Positions 41,616 to 52,038 of a DNA stretch of 64,000 nucleotides are shown piece after piece. The first letter of the stretch is position 1, and the number at the start of each line of letters is the position of its first letter. The notes under the pieces were generated by a model. The model was given only the letters and a program-made list of their open reading frames with translations. It was not told the origin of the DNA and ran no database searches. The stretch comes from Chitinophaga silvisoli (lineage in GTDB: Bacteria; Bacteroidota; Bacteroidia; Chitinophagales; Chitinophagaceae), in assembly GCF_003412465.1 (NCBI RefSeq), contig NZ_QTJV01000001.1, positions 558,001-622,000 on the forward strand, written 5' to 3'. The position numbers and the translations under genes were made by a program.

Positions 41616-43514
41616 TTATTTCAACACCGGCAATTCTATCGCTGACGGATGGCCCGCATCATGATAAATACGGATGGTCGCTTTTTTGAAGTCCTTGTCT
41701 GTAGCGTGATAGATATCTGTAAACACCTGTGGGTTACGATCTACCAGCGGGAACCAGCTGCTCTGTACCTGTACCATGATCCTGTGTCCTTTCTGGAATG
41801 TATGGGCTACATCAGGCAGGGTAAAATCCACGTTAGCAGGCGCATCCGGCGTGAAAGGAACTGGTTTTTCAAAGCTTTCCCTGTACTTGCCTCTCATTAC
41901 TTCGCCTCTTACCAGCATTTCATAACCACCCATGGGATAGGTGGAAGAGGGTACCCGGTAATGTTCGCTTTGCGCCTTGTCTTCATATTTGAAATCGTAG
42001 GGGAATACATCGATCAGTTTTACTATAAAGTCAGCATCAGTACCGCTGGTGCTAACCACCAGTTTCGCTGTGAGCGGACCTGCCAGTGTGAGGTCTTCTT
42101 TCAGTACATCAGTTGAAAAAGTCACTACATCAGGACGGCGTTCAGCAAAACGCTGGTCATCTGTCATGTAATTGATAGTACGATAGAAATGCACATCCTG
42201 TGTGTAAGGAACCGGTTTTGCCGGATCGCTTACGTATTCGGAGAAGCTGCTGCCAGGTAGTGGTTTGGAGAAATCCAGTTTGCCATTGGCCTGCAGATAG
42301 ATGGATTGTGGCTGTACATTGGCGGGAGGCCATTGATTGAACTTACGCCATTGGTTTTCGCCGGTAAAGAAAACGGTTGCTTCTGCAATGTCAGCAGCTG
42401 TTCCCTTGCCTTTGAGGTAGTAATTGAAGAAGGGTACTTCGATATGCTGCTGATAGTATTCAGAGGTGTTGCTACCGAAGTGCACATTGCCCAGGTGAGT
42501 ACCGTCAGGACTTCCCCACTGGCCATGATACCAGGGGCCCATTACGATACGGTTGTTTGCATCAGGGCTCAGTTTTTCAATCGCCTTGTAGGTATTCCAG
42601 GCACCAAAACAATCTTCCGCATCGAAGATGCCGCCAACTTCCAGCATGGCCGGCTGAATACCTTTCAGGTATTGTCTTACATCTCTGGCTTTCCACCAGG
42701 CATCGTAGTCACCGTGATGCATGAGGTCATTCCAGAATGCAATGCTGTCTCCCATCAGTTTGGAGAAGTTGGAGAGTGCACCTGTTTTGAGATAGAATTC
42801 ATAGTTGTCGTCAGTAGTGAAATAATCGAAACCTTTAGGGCCTACAGTGGTAGGTTTGGGTCTTGGCTGGCCGAAACTGGTATAGAAGGAGAAGGCATCT
42901 GCAACAAAGAATGCACCGTTGTGGTGAAAGTCATCGCCATGGTACCAGTCAGTCACCGGTGCCTGCGGGCTCACGGCCTTTAGGGCAGGGTGACCGCTCA
43001 AAGCTGCCATAGTACTGTAGAAACCAGGGTAAGAAGTACCGAATACACCTACTTTATTATTGTTGTTGGCGATGTTTTTCACCAGCCAGTCGATAGTGTC
43101 GTAAGTATCACTTGCTTCATCGATCTCGTTTTTGCCCTTTTTAGCGGGATTATAAGGACGAACATCCATGAAGGTACCTTCGCTCATCCAACGGCCCCGT
43201 ACGTCCTGTATGACCATTATATAGCCTTCCCGGAGGTATGTATTGGTATACCTGGCATAGAAAGGTCTGAACTCTTTTTCTCCGTAGGGGGAACAGGAGT
43301 AGGGGGTACGTACCATCAGAAATGGGTGTTTTTCTGTATTGTCTTTTGGTATATAAATGGCTGTAAACAGTTTTACACCATCCCTCATGGGGATATATAC
43401 TTCTTTTTTGGTGTAGTGTTCGTACATCCACAGTGAATCTGCATTGATAGCTTTCACCCTGGTGCTAAAGGCGATAACAATCGCAAACAGCCATAAGATC
43501 CGTTTCATAAGCAT
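41616..43514 (-). CDS. CocE/NonD family hydrolase (X-Pro dipeptidyl-peptidase S15-like), secreted
   Basis: The 632-residue enzyme has a signal peptide (about 3-22, ending RVKA), an alpha/beta-hydrolase domain (about 30-380) and a C-terminal jelly-roll domain (X-Pro DPP C, about 400-630). MRDGVKLFTAIYIPKDN opens the family, and VGVFGTSYPGFYSTMAALS holds the nucleophile serine in GTSYPG. Members cleave acyl or proline-linked bonds (cocaine esterase, glutaryl-acylase, dipeptidyl peptidase); the substrate is unknown. ATG 43514 overlaps the MmcQ stop (TAATG); ATG 43508 two codons on is equally possible. Confidence 0.9.
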   Translation of the reverse strand: MLMKRILWLFAIVIAFSTRVKAINADSLWMYEHYTKKEVYIPMRDGVKLFTAIYIPKDNTEKHPFLMVRTPYSCSPYGEKEFRPFYARYTNTYLREGYIMVIQDVRGRWMSEGTFMDVRPYNPAKKGKNEIDEASDTYDTIDWLVKNIANNNNKVGVFGTSYPGFYSTMAALSGHPALKAVSPQAPVTDWYHGDDFHHNGAFFVADAFSFYTSFGQPRPKPTTVGPKGFDYFTTDDNYEFYLKTGALSNFSKLMGDSIAFWNDLMHHGDYDAWWKARDVRQYLKGIQPAMLEVGGIFDAEDCFGAWNTYKAIEKLSPDANNRIVMGPWYHGQWGSPDGTHLGNVHFGSNTSEYYQQHIEVPFFNYYLKGKGTAADIAEATVFFTGENQWRKFNQWPPANVQPQSIYLQANGKLDFSKPLPGSSFSEYVSDPAKPVPYTQDVHFYRTINYMTDDQRFAERRPDVVTFSTDVLKEDLTLAGPLTAKLVVSTSGTDADFIVKLIDVFPYDFKYEDKAQSEHYRVPSSTYPMGGYEMLVRGEVMRGKYRESFEKPVPFTPDAPANVDFTLPDVAHTFQKGHRIMVQVQSSWFPLVDRNPQVFTDIYHATDKDFKKATIRIYHDAGHPSAIELPVLK

Positions 43515-43867
43515 TATGTATTTTTCAGTAGTTCTTTTGTTTTCTTAGGCAGTGAATCTACTACCAGATTGTATGAATCTCTGATCCACTGATAGATCAG
43601 TTTATCAGAAATACCGGCATGTACATCGACTGTATTCCAGTGTTTCTTGTTCATGTGATAACCCGGCGAGACACCATCATAGCGTTCGCGCAGTTCAATA
43701 GCAATTTCGGGATCGCATTTGAGGTTAATGCTTTCGAAGCTATCGAGGCTGGTGAGTGTAAACATTTTTCCCATCACCTTGTACACAAGTGTTTCTTCAC
43801 CAAAGGGAAACTCTTCGGTAACACCGGGCAGGGCGATGCAAAAATCACGAAACTGTTCAATATTCAT
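43514..43867 (-). CDS. MmcQ/YjbR family protein
   Basis: The 117-residue protein matches the MmcQ/YjbR family: FRDFCIALPGVTEEFPFGEE at the start, VYKVMGKMFTLTS, and GYHMNKKHWNTVDV toward the end. The fold is a double-wing motif related to DNA-binding proteins; a function is not settled. It overlaps the hydrolase gene by one base (TAATG) and so is translated with it. Confidence 0.88.
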   Translation of the reverse strand: MNIEQFRDFCIALPGVTEEFPFGEETLVYKVMGKMFTLTSLDSFESINLKCDPEIAIELRERYDGVSPGYHMNKKHWNTVDVHAGISDKLIYQWIRDSYNLVVDSLPKKTKELLKNT

Positions 43868-43903
43868 AAGCCATTGAATCTAAGAGCGCCAAAGGTATAA
43901 AAA

Positions 43904-43937
43904 AACCGGGGCAGACAGTATACCTGTTGCCCCGGTT
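43904..43937 (-). terminator. Terminator of the membrane protein gene at 44044
   Basis: AACCGGGGCA (43904-43913) and TGCCCCGGTT (43928-43937), with an inner ACAG/CTGT pairing, form a strong stem. The minus strand has a T run after it. Confidence 0.87.
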
Positions 43938-44043
43938 ATGTATTCGGTTATCAGTCATTTTTTATAAAATATGTAATGAGCCGATACCAGTATTTGTAAA
44001 AATTGATAGCTACATGCAGTTGATATGGTTGGTATTGAAGATA

Positions 44044-44562
44044 TCAGGCTTTGCTGATGTTGAGAATGATGCGGGAATAGCGTCCGTATATGATTTCTAC
44101 TTCCTGTCCTGATTTAAAATCATCCAGCCTGCCCCGCATCCAGTAAAAGAGGCGTTTTCTTTTTCTTACACCTTCCTGTTTTACGATAAAGCTGGTCTGC
44201 ATATCATTGTTACCCTGATACACATGTTCCAGGGGGACTTTGATTTGTCCTTTCTGGAGAAGGGTCAGGTCTTTTTTGATGGTAAAGTACCGTACATCAG
44301 TCACCTTGATCAGGGCAAAGACAAGTACGAGCACAAAGGAGAGTAACCATACCCAGAACCATGTGTTCCTGTAACTGAACATGGTGGCATCGATTTCTTC
44401 TTCGGAATACCTTCTCTTGAGAAAAAACTGAGGTACATATGCTGCGATGAGCACGAGCGTAAGGCCAATCAAAATGAACTTAAGGATTTGCCTTTTGTTC
44501 TTTTTCAACGCATCCTGAAGGAGGAAGATCTCCTCGATGGTCATAAAAGAGTAGTCCTGCAT
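44044..44562 (-). CDS. Membrane protein of unknown function
   Basis: The 172-residue product has two membrane helices (about 26-45, ILKFILIGLTLVLIAAYVPQ; about 68-87, FWVWLLSFVLVLVFALIKV) and a C-terminal cytoplasmic or periplasmic beta-rich part of about 80 residues (YFTIKKDLTLLQKGQIKV to YGRYSRIILNI). That part looks like a small membrane-proximal beta domain. No enzyme motif is present and I do not recognise the family. It is transcribed alone. Confidence 0.7.
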   Translation of the reverse strand: MQDYSFMTIEEIFLLQDALKKNKRQILKFILIGLTLVLIAAYVPQFFLKRRYSEEEIDATMFSYRNTWFWVWLLSFVLVLVFALIKVTDVRYFTIKKDLTLLQKGQIKVPLEHVYQGNNDMQTSFIVKQEGVRKRKRLFYWMRGRLDDFKSGQEVEIIYGRYSRIILNISKA

Positions 44563-44695
44563 AGATAAGGGTTTTTCTAATTTCTAATATATGTAAAATT
44601 TTTCTAAATATAAGTAAGTCTTAATACGACAGAAAAGCACTTTTAGTATGTGTGTGAACAAAAAAATATTAGGTTTTTCTCTTTTATAAATAAAA

Positions 44696-44727
44696 AAACG
44701 GCTAAAAGCATTCGCTTTTAGCCGTTT
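44696..44727 (-). terminator. Terminator of gcvP
   Basis: AAACGGCTAAAAGC (44696-44709), loop ATTC, GCTTTTAGCCGTTT (44714-44727): a perfect 14-bp stem with a T run on the minus strand. Confidence 0.93.
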
Positions 44728-44751
44728 GCGTATACGTTAATTATTTTCCTC

Positions 44752-47622
44752 TTAAGCTTCTGCTTCTGCGTAGGAACTTACGGGTTCGCAGGTACAAATC
44801 AGGTTTCTGTCACCATGTGTATTGTTTACACGGCTTACAGAAGGCCAGAACTTATTGAGTCTTACATATTCCAGCGGGTAAGCTGCCTGTTGGCGGCCGT
44901 AAGGGCGATTCCATTCTTCGGCAGTGATCACAAACTGGGTATGAGGTGCGTGCTTCAGTGGGTTGTTTGCTTTGTCTGCTTTACCTGTTTCAACAGCGCT
45001 GATTTCTGCACGGATAGCCAGCAGTGCATCGCAGAAGCGATCCAGTTCTGCTTTGTCCTCACTTTCAGTAGGTTCGATCATGATCGTACCTGGTACCGGG
45101 AAGCTCATGGTTGGTGCGTGGAAACCGTAGTCCATCAGGCGTTTTGCCACATCTTCCGCTTCTACACCGGCAGTTGCTTTGAATGGACGGAGGTCTACGA
45201 TAAACTCGTGTGCACATGTGCCATTGCTGCCACTGTAAAGAATTTCGTATGATTTTTCCAGGCGTGCTTTCATGTAGTTGGCGTTCAGAATTGCATTTTC
45301 AGATGCTTTCTTCAGGCCTTCTGCACCCAGGAGACGAATGTATGCATAAGAGATGAGCAGGATGCTTGCAGAGCCATAAGGTGCTGCAGATACTGCATTT
45401 CCTGTTTTACCATCATTCAGGCTTACGTGACCAGGCAGGTAAGGAGCGAGGTGTTTAGCCACGCAGATCGGACCCATGCCAGGACCACCACCACCGTGAG
45501 GAATTGCAAATGTCTTGTGCAGGTTCAGGTGACAAACGTCGGCACCGATGAGGCCCGGAGCGGTTAAACCTACCTGAGCGTTCATATTGGCACCATCCAT
45601 ATATACCTGACCACCAAATTCATGTACGGTAGCGCAGATTTCTTTTACGCTTTCTTCGTAGATACCGTAAGTAGAAGGGTAGGTGATCATGATACCTGCC
45701 AGCTTATCTGCATACTGGGCAGCTTTAGCTTTCAGGTCAGTTACATCGATATAACCATTTTCCAGTGCTTTTACTACCACCACTTTAAAGCCGGCCATTA
45801 CTGCGGAAGCAGGGTTGGTACCGTGAGCGGAGATAGGAATGAGCATTACATTACGGTGACCTTCATTTCTGCTTTCATGATATTTGCGGATAACGAGCAG
45901 ACCAGCGTATTCACCCTGTGCTCCACTGTTTGGCTGCAGGCTGCAGGCATCAAAAGCAGTGATCCTGCAGAGGTATTCGCCCAGTTCATCAACGATCTGC
46001 TGGTAACCACCAGTCTGCGCTTTAGGTGCAAATGGGTGGATCCTGCTCCAGTGAGACCAGCTCAAAGGAATCATTTCTGTAGCAGCGTTCAGTTTCATGG
46101 TACAGCTACCCAGGGAGATCATGGAAGTGTTGAGAGAGAGGTCTTTATTTTCCAGCATCTTGATATAACGCATCATCTGGGACTCGCTGTGATGGCTGTT
46201 AAATACAGGATGTGTAAGGTATTCGGAAGTACGCACCAGTGCTGAAGGAACAGCGGTAGCGGTGAGGCTGTTGCTGTCTGCAGGAAGGCGGCCTGCATCG
46301 AAGATAGCGAGGATGTCATTCACATCCTGGATGGTGGTGGTTTCATCGAGAGAGATGATCACCTTGTCAGTACCGGGATAGAAGAAGTTGATTCCGGCAC
46401 CTTCTGCTTTTGCCTTGATATCGGCTACTGCTTTTACAGATACTTCGAGGGTATCGAAATAGCTGGTAGCTGCGAGTGCATAACCTTTTGCCTGCAGGGC
46501 GGTACCCAGTGCAGTGGCGAGGATAGCTACGCGGGTAGCGATATTTTTCAGACCGGCAGGGCCATGGTATACAGCGTACATTGCAGCCATGTTAGCGAGC
46601 AATGCCTGGGCGGTACAGATATTGGAAGTTGCTTTTTCACGTTTGATGTGCTGTTCGCGGGTCTGCAGGGCCATGCGCAGTGCGCGGTTGCCCTGTGCAT
46701 CCAGGCTTACGCCGATGATACGGCCCGGGATAGCGCGTTTGAACTCATCTTTTACAGCAAAGAAAGCAGCGTGCGGACCACCGAAACCTAATGGAACACC
46801 GAAGCGTTGTGCGGAACCCAGTGCTGCATCAGCGCCCAGTTCACCCGGAGAGGTGAGGATGGTGAGTGCCAGCAGGTCGGTAGCCATCGCTACATAAGCA
46901 CCCGCAGTGTGTACCTTCTGGATAAAGTCCTGGTAGTCTTCTACAGCACCAATGCTGTTTGGATACTGAACCAATGCACCGAAATAGGTTTCATCAATCG
47001 CAGCAGTTTTATAGTCGCCGCTAACTACTTCGATATTCAGCGGAGTAGCACGGGTGATGATTACATCTTTGGTTTGAGCGAACACATTTACGTCCACAAA
47101 GAATTTAGGACGGGTCAGGTTGTCATGGTCCTTGTTCAGTGCGCTGAAGAACATGCTCATGGCTTCTGCAGCAGCTGTCGCCTCATCCAGCAGGGATGCA
47201 TTGGCGATTGGAAGACCGGTAAGGTCGCTGACCATTGTCTGATAGTTCAGCAAGCTTTCCAGACGACCCTGGGAAATCTCTGCCTGATAGGGAGTATACT
47301 GGGTATACCATCCTGGATTCTCGAAGATGTTGCGCAGGATCACACTGGGTGTGATGGTGTCGTAATATCCCTGACCAATGTAGTTACGGAATACTTCGTT
47401 CCTGAGAGATACTTCTTTGAGATGACGGAGATAATCACTTTCACTCATTGCCGCGGGTACTGCCAGCGGGTGATTCATGCGGATTGCACCTGGTACTGTC
47501 TTGCTGATCAATGCTTCCAGCGAAGATACACCGATGGTCTCCAGCATGTGGTTGGTCTCTGTTTCGTTAGGTCCAATGTGCCGACCTACAAACTCATTTT
47601 GTTGTATATCAAAAAGATTCAT
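44752..47622 (-). CDS. gcvP: Glycine decarboxylase (glycine cleavage system P protein)
   Basis: The 956-residue PLP enzyme decarboxylates glycine and passes the aminomethyl group to lipoylated GcvH. It contains both GcvP halves in one chain: [12 protein letters not shown] near the start, then in the second half [17 protein letters not shown] and [20 protein letters not shown] with PLP Lys703. I start at ATG 47622 ([11 protein letters not shown]), since the codons further upstream give a low-complexity, His-rich run that does not fit the family. A TTTG-N20-TACCTTTG promoter lies 33 nt before it. gcvH and gcvT are elsewhere. Confidence 0.96.
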   Translation of the reverse strand: MNLFDIQQNEFVGRHIGPNETETNHMLETIGVSSLEALISKTVPGAIRMNHPLAVPAAMSESDYLRHLKEVSLRNEVFRNYIGQGYYDTITPSVILRNIFENPGWYTQYTPYQAEISQGRLESLLNYQTMVSDLTGLPIANASLLDEATAAAEAMSMFFSALNKDHDNLTRPKFFVDVNVFAQTKDVIITRATPLNIEVVSGDYKTAAIDETYFGALVQYPNSIGAVEDYQDFIQKVHTAGAYVAMATDLLALTILTSPGELGADAALGSAQRFGVPLGFGGPHAAFFAVKDEFKRAIPGRIIGVSLDAQGNRALRMALQTREQHIKREKATSNICTAQALLANMAAMYAVYHGPAGLKNIATRVAILATALGTALQAKGYALAATSYFDTLEVSVKAVADIKAKAEGAGINFFYPGTDKVIISLDETTTIQDVNDILAIFDAGRLPADSNSLTATAVPSALVRTSEYLTHPVFNSHHSESQMMRYIKMLENKDLSLNTSMISLGSCTMKLNAATEMIPLSWSHWSRIHPFAPKAQTGGYQQIVDELGEYLCRITAFDACSLQPNSGAQGEYAGLLVIRKYHESRNEGHRNVMLIPISAHGTNPASAVMAGFKVVVVKALENGYIDVTDLKAKAAQYADKLAGIMITYPSTYGIYEESVKEICATVHEFGGQVYMDGANMNAQVGLTAPGLIGADVCHLNLHKTFAIPHGGGGPGMGPICVAKHLAPYLPGHVSLNDGKTGNAVSAAPYGSASILLISYAYIRLLGAEGLKKASENAILNANYMKARLEKSYEILYSGSNGTCAHEFIVDLRPFKATAGVEAEDVAKRLMDYGFHAPTMSFPVPGTIMIEPTESEDKAELDRFCDALLAIRAEISAVETGKADKANNPLKHAPHTQFVITAEEWNRPYGRQQAAYPLEYVRLNKFWPSVSRVNNTHGDRNLICTCEPVSSYAEAEA

Positions 47623-47654
47623 GATGTGAAAGCAGGTATGATAATAAGAATGTG

Positions 47655-47686
47655 CAAAGGTATTCTGTTTTTTAGCAATGGCCAAA
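47655..47686 (-). promoter_or_regulatory. Promoter of gcvP
   Basis: Read on the minus strand, TTTG (47686-47683), 20 nt, and TACCTTTG (47662-47655) match the consensus. The predicted start is near 47650, about 27 nt before the ATG, which also supports start 47622. No glycine riboswitch fits in this short leader. Confidence 0.7.
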
Positions 47687-47755
47687 CCTGCCACGGGCTT
47701 GTGGAAATTGTGGTGATAATTGTGCCTTGGATATCTCCGGGAATTGTCACATGAT

Positions 47756-47783
47756 TGTCGTTCAAGGGAGAGTATTACCTTTG
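47756..47783 (+). promoter_or_regulatory. Promoter of the Cys-cluster protein gene
   Basis: TTG (47756-47758), 17 nt, TACCTTTG (47776-47783). The -7 box ends 6 nt before the chosen ATG 47790, so the mRNA would be almost leaderless. Confidence 0.6.
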
Positions 47784-47789
47784 CAGCAA

Positions 47790-48281
47790 ATGGATGCATT
47801 ACTAAATAACTGGAAGCAGCGGGCAACTGAGCAGCAAAAAGCCAATAAGCAGTTTCTGCAGAAGCTACAGACCAAGAAGGGTAGGGGGGTGGAGAAACTA
47901 TTGCCGGACCTGCATGAGGAGGCTTTCAGCCACATTGATTGTCTGCAGTGCGCGGGTTGTTGTAAATCGATCAGTCCCAGGTTCAAAACGCCTGATATCA
48001 AGCGCATTTCAAAATACCTGGGTATGCGGGAATCGGTGTTTATCGAGACGTACCTGCGCCTGGACGAAGATGGGGATTATGTGGTGAAGAGCAGTCCCTG
48101 TCCGTTTTTGGGGGCAGACAATTATTGCAGCATCTACGATGCAAGGCCTGGTGACTGTGAGAACTATCCTTATACAGATAGCTACGAGTTTGTGAAGCGG
48201 CCCAATACTACTTACCTGAACAGTACCATTTGTCCTGCGGTGTTCTATGTGCTGGAAAAGCTGCGGGATGTAGTGAAATAA
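47790..48281 (+). CDS. YkgJ-type Cys-cluster protein (putative zinc/iron-chelating)
   Basis: The 163-residue protein has the family cysteines: [14 protein letters not shown] at about residue 52, [20 protein letters not shown] at about 105, and DCENYP just after. Such proteins are thought to bind zinc or an Fe-S group; a role is unknown. I start at ATG 47790 ([10 protein letters not shown]), because the in-frame codons before it lie in the promoter. It is divergent from gcvP and converges with the MFS gene, whose stop lies 14 nt away. Confidence 0.87.
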   Translation: MDALLNNWKQRATEQQKANKQFLQKLQTKKGRGVEKLLPDLHEEAFSHIDCLQCAGCCKSISPRFKTPDIKRISKYLGMRESVFIETYLRLDEDGDYVVKSSPCPFLGADNYCSIYDARPGDCENYPYTDSYEFVKRPNTTYLNSTICPAVFYVLEKLRDVVK

Positions 48282-48294
48282 ATGAGAAAGAGGT

Positions 48295-49554
48295 TTATGC
48301 CTTCAGGTCCAGCTTACGCATAGCCGGCGAAATGATATAAGTGGTAATCACTACCCCGAGTGTGACGCAGCCACCAAACACGACAGATGGTACGAGGCCC
48401 ATCATCCTGGCCATAAACCCGCTTTCAAAGGCACCCAGCTCATTGGAGGAACCTACGAACATAGAGCTTACAGCTGCCACACGACCCCGCATTTCATCGG
48501 GTGTTTTCAATTGCAGAATGGTCTGACGGATGATTACGCTGATTGCGTCGAGGGTGCCACTCAGCAATAATGCAAAGAAGGAAAGATAGAAGTTCTTCGA
48601 CAAGCCGAAGATGATAATACAGATGCCGAAGCCGAAGACTGCTGCCAGCAGTTTGATACCTGGCTTGTGGACCAGTGGCTTGTAAGCCAGGATGAACATG
48701 GTAACCAGTGAACCTACCGCTACTGCAGAACGGAGTAACCCAAATTCCAGCGCACCGGCGTGCAGTACATCGGATGCAAACACCGGCAGCATGGCTACCG
48801 CCCCGCCAAACAATACTGCAAACATATCCAGGGCCATGGCATTCAGCACCACTTTTGTATTCCATACAAACCGCATCCCCTTCGTCAAACCATCCAGGAA
48901 CGTTTCACCTTTGGCGGAGTATTGCACAGGCTTGGGTTTGATCATGATCAGGCTGAACAGGGGCAGTAAAAACACTGCTACCACCAGCAGCATAGACCAG
49001 TGTACTCCTATTGCATATACCAGCAGGCCCCCCAGTGCAGGACCAGCCATACTGCCTATCTGCCAGGCGCTGCTGGCCCAGGTAGAGGCGTTGGCATATA
49101 ATGTACGGGGTACGATAAGACTTTGTAATGAGAAGTTGGCCGGGCTTACAAAGGCCCGGACGATGCCTCCCAGGAAAACCAGACCATAAATAGCCATCAG
49201 GATATGGTGGGTATCGTAACCTGCCACTGCCTTATCCCAGGTGAGGAAGAAGAGTCCTGAACCAATGATAACGTAAGCGATAACGCACCTGAGCAGGATA
49301 CCTCTTTTCTCTCTCTTATCCACAATGTGCCCTGCAAAAGGAGCCAGCAATACAGCCGGGATGACCTCGGCAAGGCCTATCAGGCCAAGTGCAAAAGGAT
49401 CATGGTTGGAGAGAAGGTTCACTTTCCATTCTATGATGATGAACTGCATTGTAAGGGCAAAGACAAGCGCGAATCGAATAATTAGATAGTAGTTAAATTC
49501 AGGAAGACGAAGCGAAGCGTAAGGGTCATTCTTAGTGTTAGCCGGATTATCCAC
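48295..49554 (-). CDS. MFS transporter, probably exporter (EntS/MFS_3-like)
   Basis: The 419-residue protein has about 12 membrane helices and starts in the cytoplasm. The block GLAEVIPAVLLAPFAGHIVD-KREKRG between helices 2 and 3 is the major facilitator signature, and LKTPDEMRGRVAAVSSMFVG fits the MFS_3 group that includes the enterobactin exporter EntS. The cargo is not apparent and no siderophore genes are nearby. It is transcribed toward the Cys-cluster gene with almost no spacer. Confidence 0.87.
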   Translation of the reverse strand: MDNPANTKNDPYASLRLPEFNYYLIIRFALVFALTMQFIIIEWKVNLLSNHDPFALGLIGLAEVIPAVLLAPFAGHIVDKREKRGILLRCVIAYVIIGSGLFFLTWDKAVAGYDTHHILMAIYGLVFLGGIVRAFVSPANFSLQSLIVPRTLYANASTWASSAWQIGSMAGPALGGLLVYAIGVHWSMLLVVAVFLLPLFSLIMIKPKPVQYSAKGETFLDGLTKGMRFVWNTKVVLNAMALDMFAVLFGGAVAMLPVFASDVLHAGALEFGLLRSAVAVGSLVTMFILAYKPLVHKPGIKLLAAVFGFGICIIIFGLSKNFYLSFFALLLSGTLDAISVIIRQTILQLKTPDEMRGRVAAVSSMFVGSSNELGAFESGFMARMMGLVPSVVFGGCVTLGVVITTYIISPAMRKLDLKA

Positions 49555-49807
49555 GTAATCAGTTTTTTAAACCACTGCAAAAATATATAATTTGAATAAA
49601 TGCCATAACTTAAAACTGATAAGCGGTATCGTTAAATTCAACCAGGAACCTTAATTTTATAAGATATTGGTCTGGTTTTAGTAGCAAATAACCGAAGTGA
49701 ATGTGGCCGCCAGCTCCTTTAAAAATAGCGCCTATGCTACATTACCCTGTTTCTCAATCTTTTGTTAAAAGAAGACTGCCATTCTAGCACAATGGGCAAT
49801 TTTATGC

Positions 49808-49815
49808 TATATTTG
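49808..49815 (+). promoter_or_regulatory. -7 promoter box of the tail-specific protease gene
   Basis: TATATTTG exactly matches TAnnTTTG, 23 nt before the ATG. The -33 region is not clear. Confidence 0.5.
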
Positions 49816-49838
49816 ATGATGTTCAATTAGGATTTTCT

Positions 49839-51965
49839 ATGAGAAGAATGAAAGTGATTATACCAGTTATGCTGATTACCATCTCGGTGGGCGTATTGGC
49901 TTTCAGCAAACTGCGTAAAGAAGACCCCCCTGGCAAAAATGAAGTAATCATTGGTCTGGTAGGGCAAATATTAAAAGACGGGCACTATCAGCCAAAGGCT
50001 ATAGACGATAAATTTTCAAAGGAAGTCTTTGACAAGTTCCTCAAGAACCTTGACAGTGAAAAGAAATTCTTTCTGAAGAGTGATATCGAGAACCTCAAAC
50101 CATTATCTACTCACATTGATAATGAACTGATGGGTGAACCCCTGGATTGTTTTAATGCAATCAATGACCTGATTAAGAAACGTGTCGCTGAAGCAGCAGC
50201 GCTCTATCCTGAAATCCTCGCCAAGCCTTTTGACTTCTCCAAAGAAGAAAAGGTAACCCTGGATCCTGATAAGGTCGACTATCCTGCTGATGAGGCAGCG
50301 CGTAAAGAAGCATGGCGTAAGGTGCTGAAATACCGTACCCTGGAAAAATATTCTGAACTGGTAGAAGCCCGCGATAAGCAGGATAAGAAAGATACAGCAA
50401 AGGCAAAGACCGATGCTCAACTGGAAGCCGATGCCCGTGCAAAGGTGAAACAGGTATACGATCGTTACTTCGACCGTTTGAAAAACAGACAGGATGACAA
50501 TGAGCGCTTCAGCACGTATGTAAATAGCATTACCTCTACTATGGATCCGCATACTGACTTCTTCCCTCCTGATGAAAAGAGAGCGTTCGAAGAGCAGATG
50601 GCTGGTAAATTCTTCGGTATCGGTGCTCAGCTGCGTGAAGAAGATGGTAAGATCAAAATCGTTAGCATCGTAACAGGTAGCCCTAGCTGGAAAGAAGGTA
50701 ACCTGAAAGCAAATGATGTGATCCTGAAAGTTGCCCAGGGCGACAAGGAGCCGCTGGACATCACCGGTTATGCGGTGGAGGATGCGGTAAAGGTGATCAG
50801 AGGTGAAAAAGGTACCGTGGTAAAGCTGACCGTGAAGAGTGTAGACGGTACGATCAAGGATGTTTCTATTGTACGTGATGAGATCGTACTGGACGAAACA
50901 TTTGCAAAATCTGCAATAATCGGTGGTCAACATAAAATTGGTTACATCTACCTGCCTGAGTTCTATGCAGACTTCCAGGACAGAAACGGTGCACGTTGCT
51001 CCGAAGATGTAGCGAAAGAAATTGCGAAACTGAAAGCTGAAAATGTAGAAGGTATCATCCTCGACCTTCGCTTCAATGGTGGTGGTTCCCTGCAGGATGT
51101 AGTGCAGATGGCCGGCCTGTTCATTCCGGAAGGCCCGGTTGTACAGGTGAAGTCACGCAGCGGAGAGCCAATGGTACTGCGCGATCGTGACAAGAGTGTT
51201 CAGTATGGTGGTCCGCTGGCGATCATGGTAAATGAATACAGCGCTTCTGCTTCTGAAATTATGGCAGCTGCTATGCAGGATTACAAACGTGCGGTGATCA
51301 TCGGCAGCACTTCTACTTATGGTAAGGGTACCGTACAGCGCATGTTCAGCCTGGATGAGTTCTATTCCAATAAGGAGTTGGGGCCACTGGGTGCTATTAA
51401 ACTGACCCAGCAGAAGTTCTACCGTGCAAATGGTGGTTCTACCCAGCTGAAAGGTGTTGCTTCCGATATCGTACTGCCAGATCCATATTATGAGGTAGCA
51501 GAGCGTAAGGATAAAGATGCCCTGAACTGGGACGAAATTCCAAAGGCTAATTACACTCCCTGGGTGGATCCGGTGCCGGTAGCTGCGCTGAAAGCGAATA
51601 GCGAAAAACGCCTGGCTAGCAACGAAGCCTTCAGGACTATGAACGAAAACATTGCCACCCTGAAGAAAATGGACGCACAGGAAAGCTATTCTCTGAACTA
51701 TCAGACTTATAAAACTGAGCAGAAGAATAATGCAAATGCCCTGAAGCGTTATGACTCAGTAAATGATAAAGTGAAGGACCTGGAAATCTCCAGCCTGAAA
51801 GTAGACCTGGACAAGATTGGAAATGATACTTCAAAACTGGCCCGTAATAAGGACTGGTTGAAGTTCAGACAGAAGGATATCTACCTGGATGAAGCCGTGA
51901 ATGTGATGAATGATCTGATTGGAATGACTGCTTCCAAGGTGAATGGAAGGTTAGCGAATAAATAA
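49839..51965 (+). CDS. prc: Carboxy-terminal (tail-specific) processing protease, S41A
   Basis: The 708-residue protease has a signal or anchor helix (about 5-22), an N-terminal helical domain (about 40-215), a PDZ domain (about 250-335: GIGAQLREEDGKIKIVSIV, GSPSWKEGNLKANDVIL), the S41 catalytic core (about 340-560) and a C-terminal DUF3340-like domain. The dyad serine is in VNEYSASASEIMAAAMQD and the lysine in STYGKGTVQRM. It degrades or trims periplasmic proteins from their C-termini. It resembles E. coli Prc in size and order. It stands alone and ends at a terminator. Confidence 0.95.
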   Translation: MRRMKVIIPVMLITISVGVLAFSKLRKEDPPGKNEVIIGLVGQILKDGHYQPKAIDDKFSKEVFDKFLKNLDSEKKFFLKSDIENLKPLSTHIDNELMGEPLDCFNAINDLIKKRVAEAAALYPEILAKPFDFSKEEKVTLDPDKVDYPADEAARKEAWRKVLKYRTLEKYSELVEARDKQDKKDTAKAKTDAQLEADARAKVKQVYDRYFDRLKNRQDDNERFSTYVNSITSTMDPHTDFFPPDEKRAFEEQMAGKFFGIGAQLREEDGKIKIVSIVTGSPSWKEGNLKANDVILKVAQGDKEPLDITGYAVEDAVKVIRGEKGTVVKLTVKSVDGTIKDVSIVRDEIVLDETFAKSAIIGGQHKIGYIYLPEFYADFQDRNGARCSEDVAKEIAKLKAENVEGIILDLRFNGGGSLQDVVQMAGLFIPEGPVVQVKSRSGEPMVLRDRDKSVQYGGPLAIMVNEYSASASEIMAAAMQDYKRAVIIGSTSTYGKGTVQRMFSLDEFYSNKELGPLGAIKLTQQKFYRANGGSTQLKGVASDIVLPDPYYEVAERKDKDALNWDEIPKANYTPWVDPVPVAALKANSEKRLASNEAFRTMNENIATLKKMDAQESYSLNYQTYKTEQKNNANALKRYDSVNDKVKDLEISSLKVDLDKIGNDTSKLARNKDWLKFRQKDIYLDEAVNVMNDLIGMTASKVNGRLANK

Positions 51966-51979
51966 GATTGATATTATCC

Positions 51980-52026
51980 GGCATAAAAAAAAAGCATCTG
52001 TCTCAGACAGATGCTTTTTTTTATGC
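51980..52026. terminator. Bidirectional terminator after the tail-specific protease gene
   Basis: The palindrome GGCAT-A(9)-GCATCTG, loop TCTCAGA, CAGATGC-T(9)-ATGCC provides A and T tracts on both sides for the converging genes. Confidence 0.9.
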
Positions 52027-52038
52027 CGAAGGGCGAAA

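Noticed and set aside
47623..47789. Possible glycine riboswitch before gcvP
   Set aside because: The predicted leader is only about 27 nt, too short for an aptamer, and I found no glycine-riboswitch core.
47623..47826. N-terminal extension of GcvP
   Set aside because: The frame stays open upstream, but the residues are His- and Tyr-rich, pass through the gcvP promoter and overlap the divergent gene; start 47622 fits the family.
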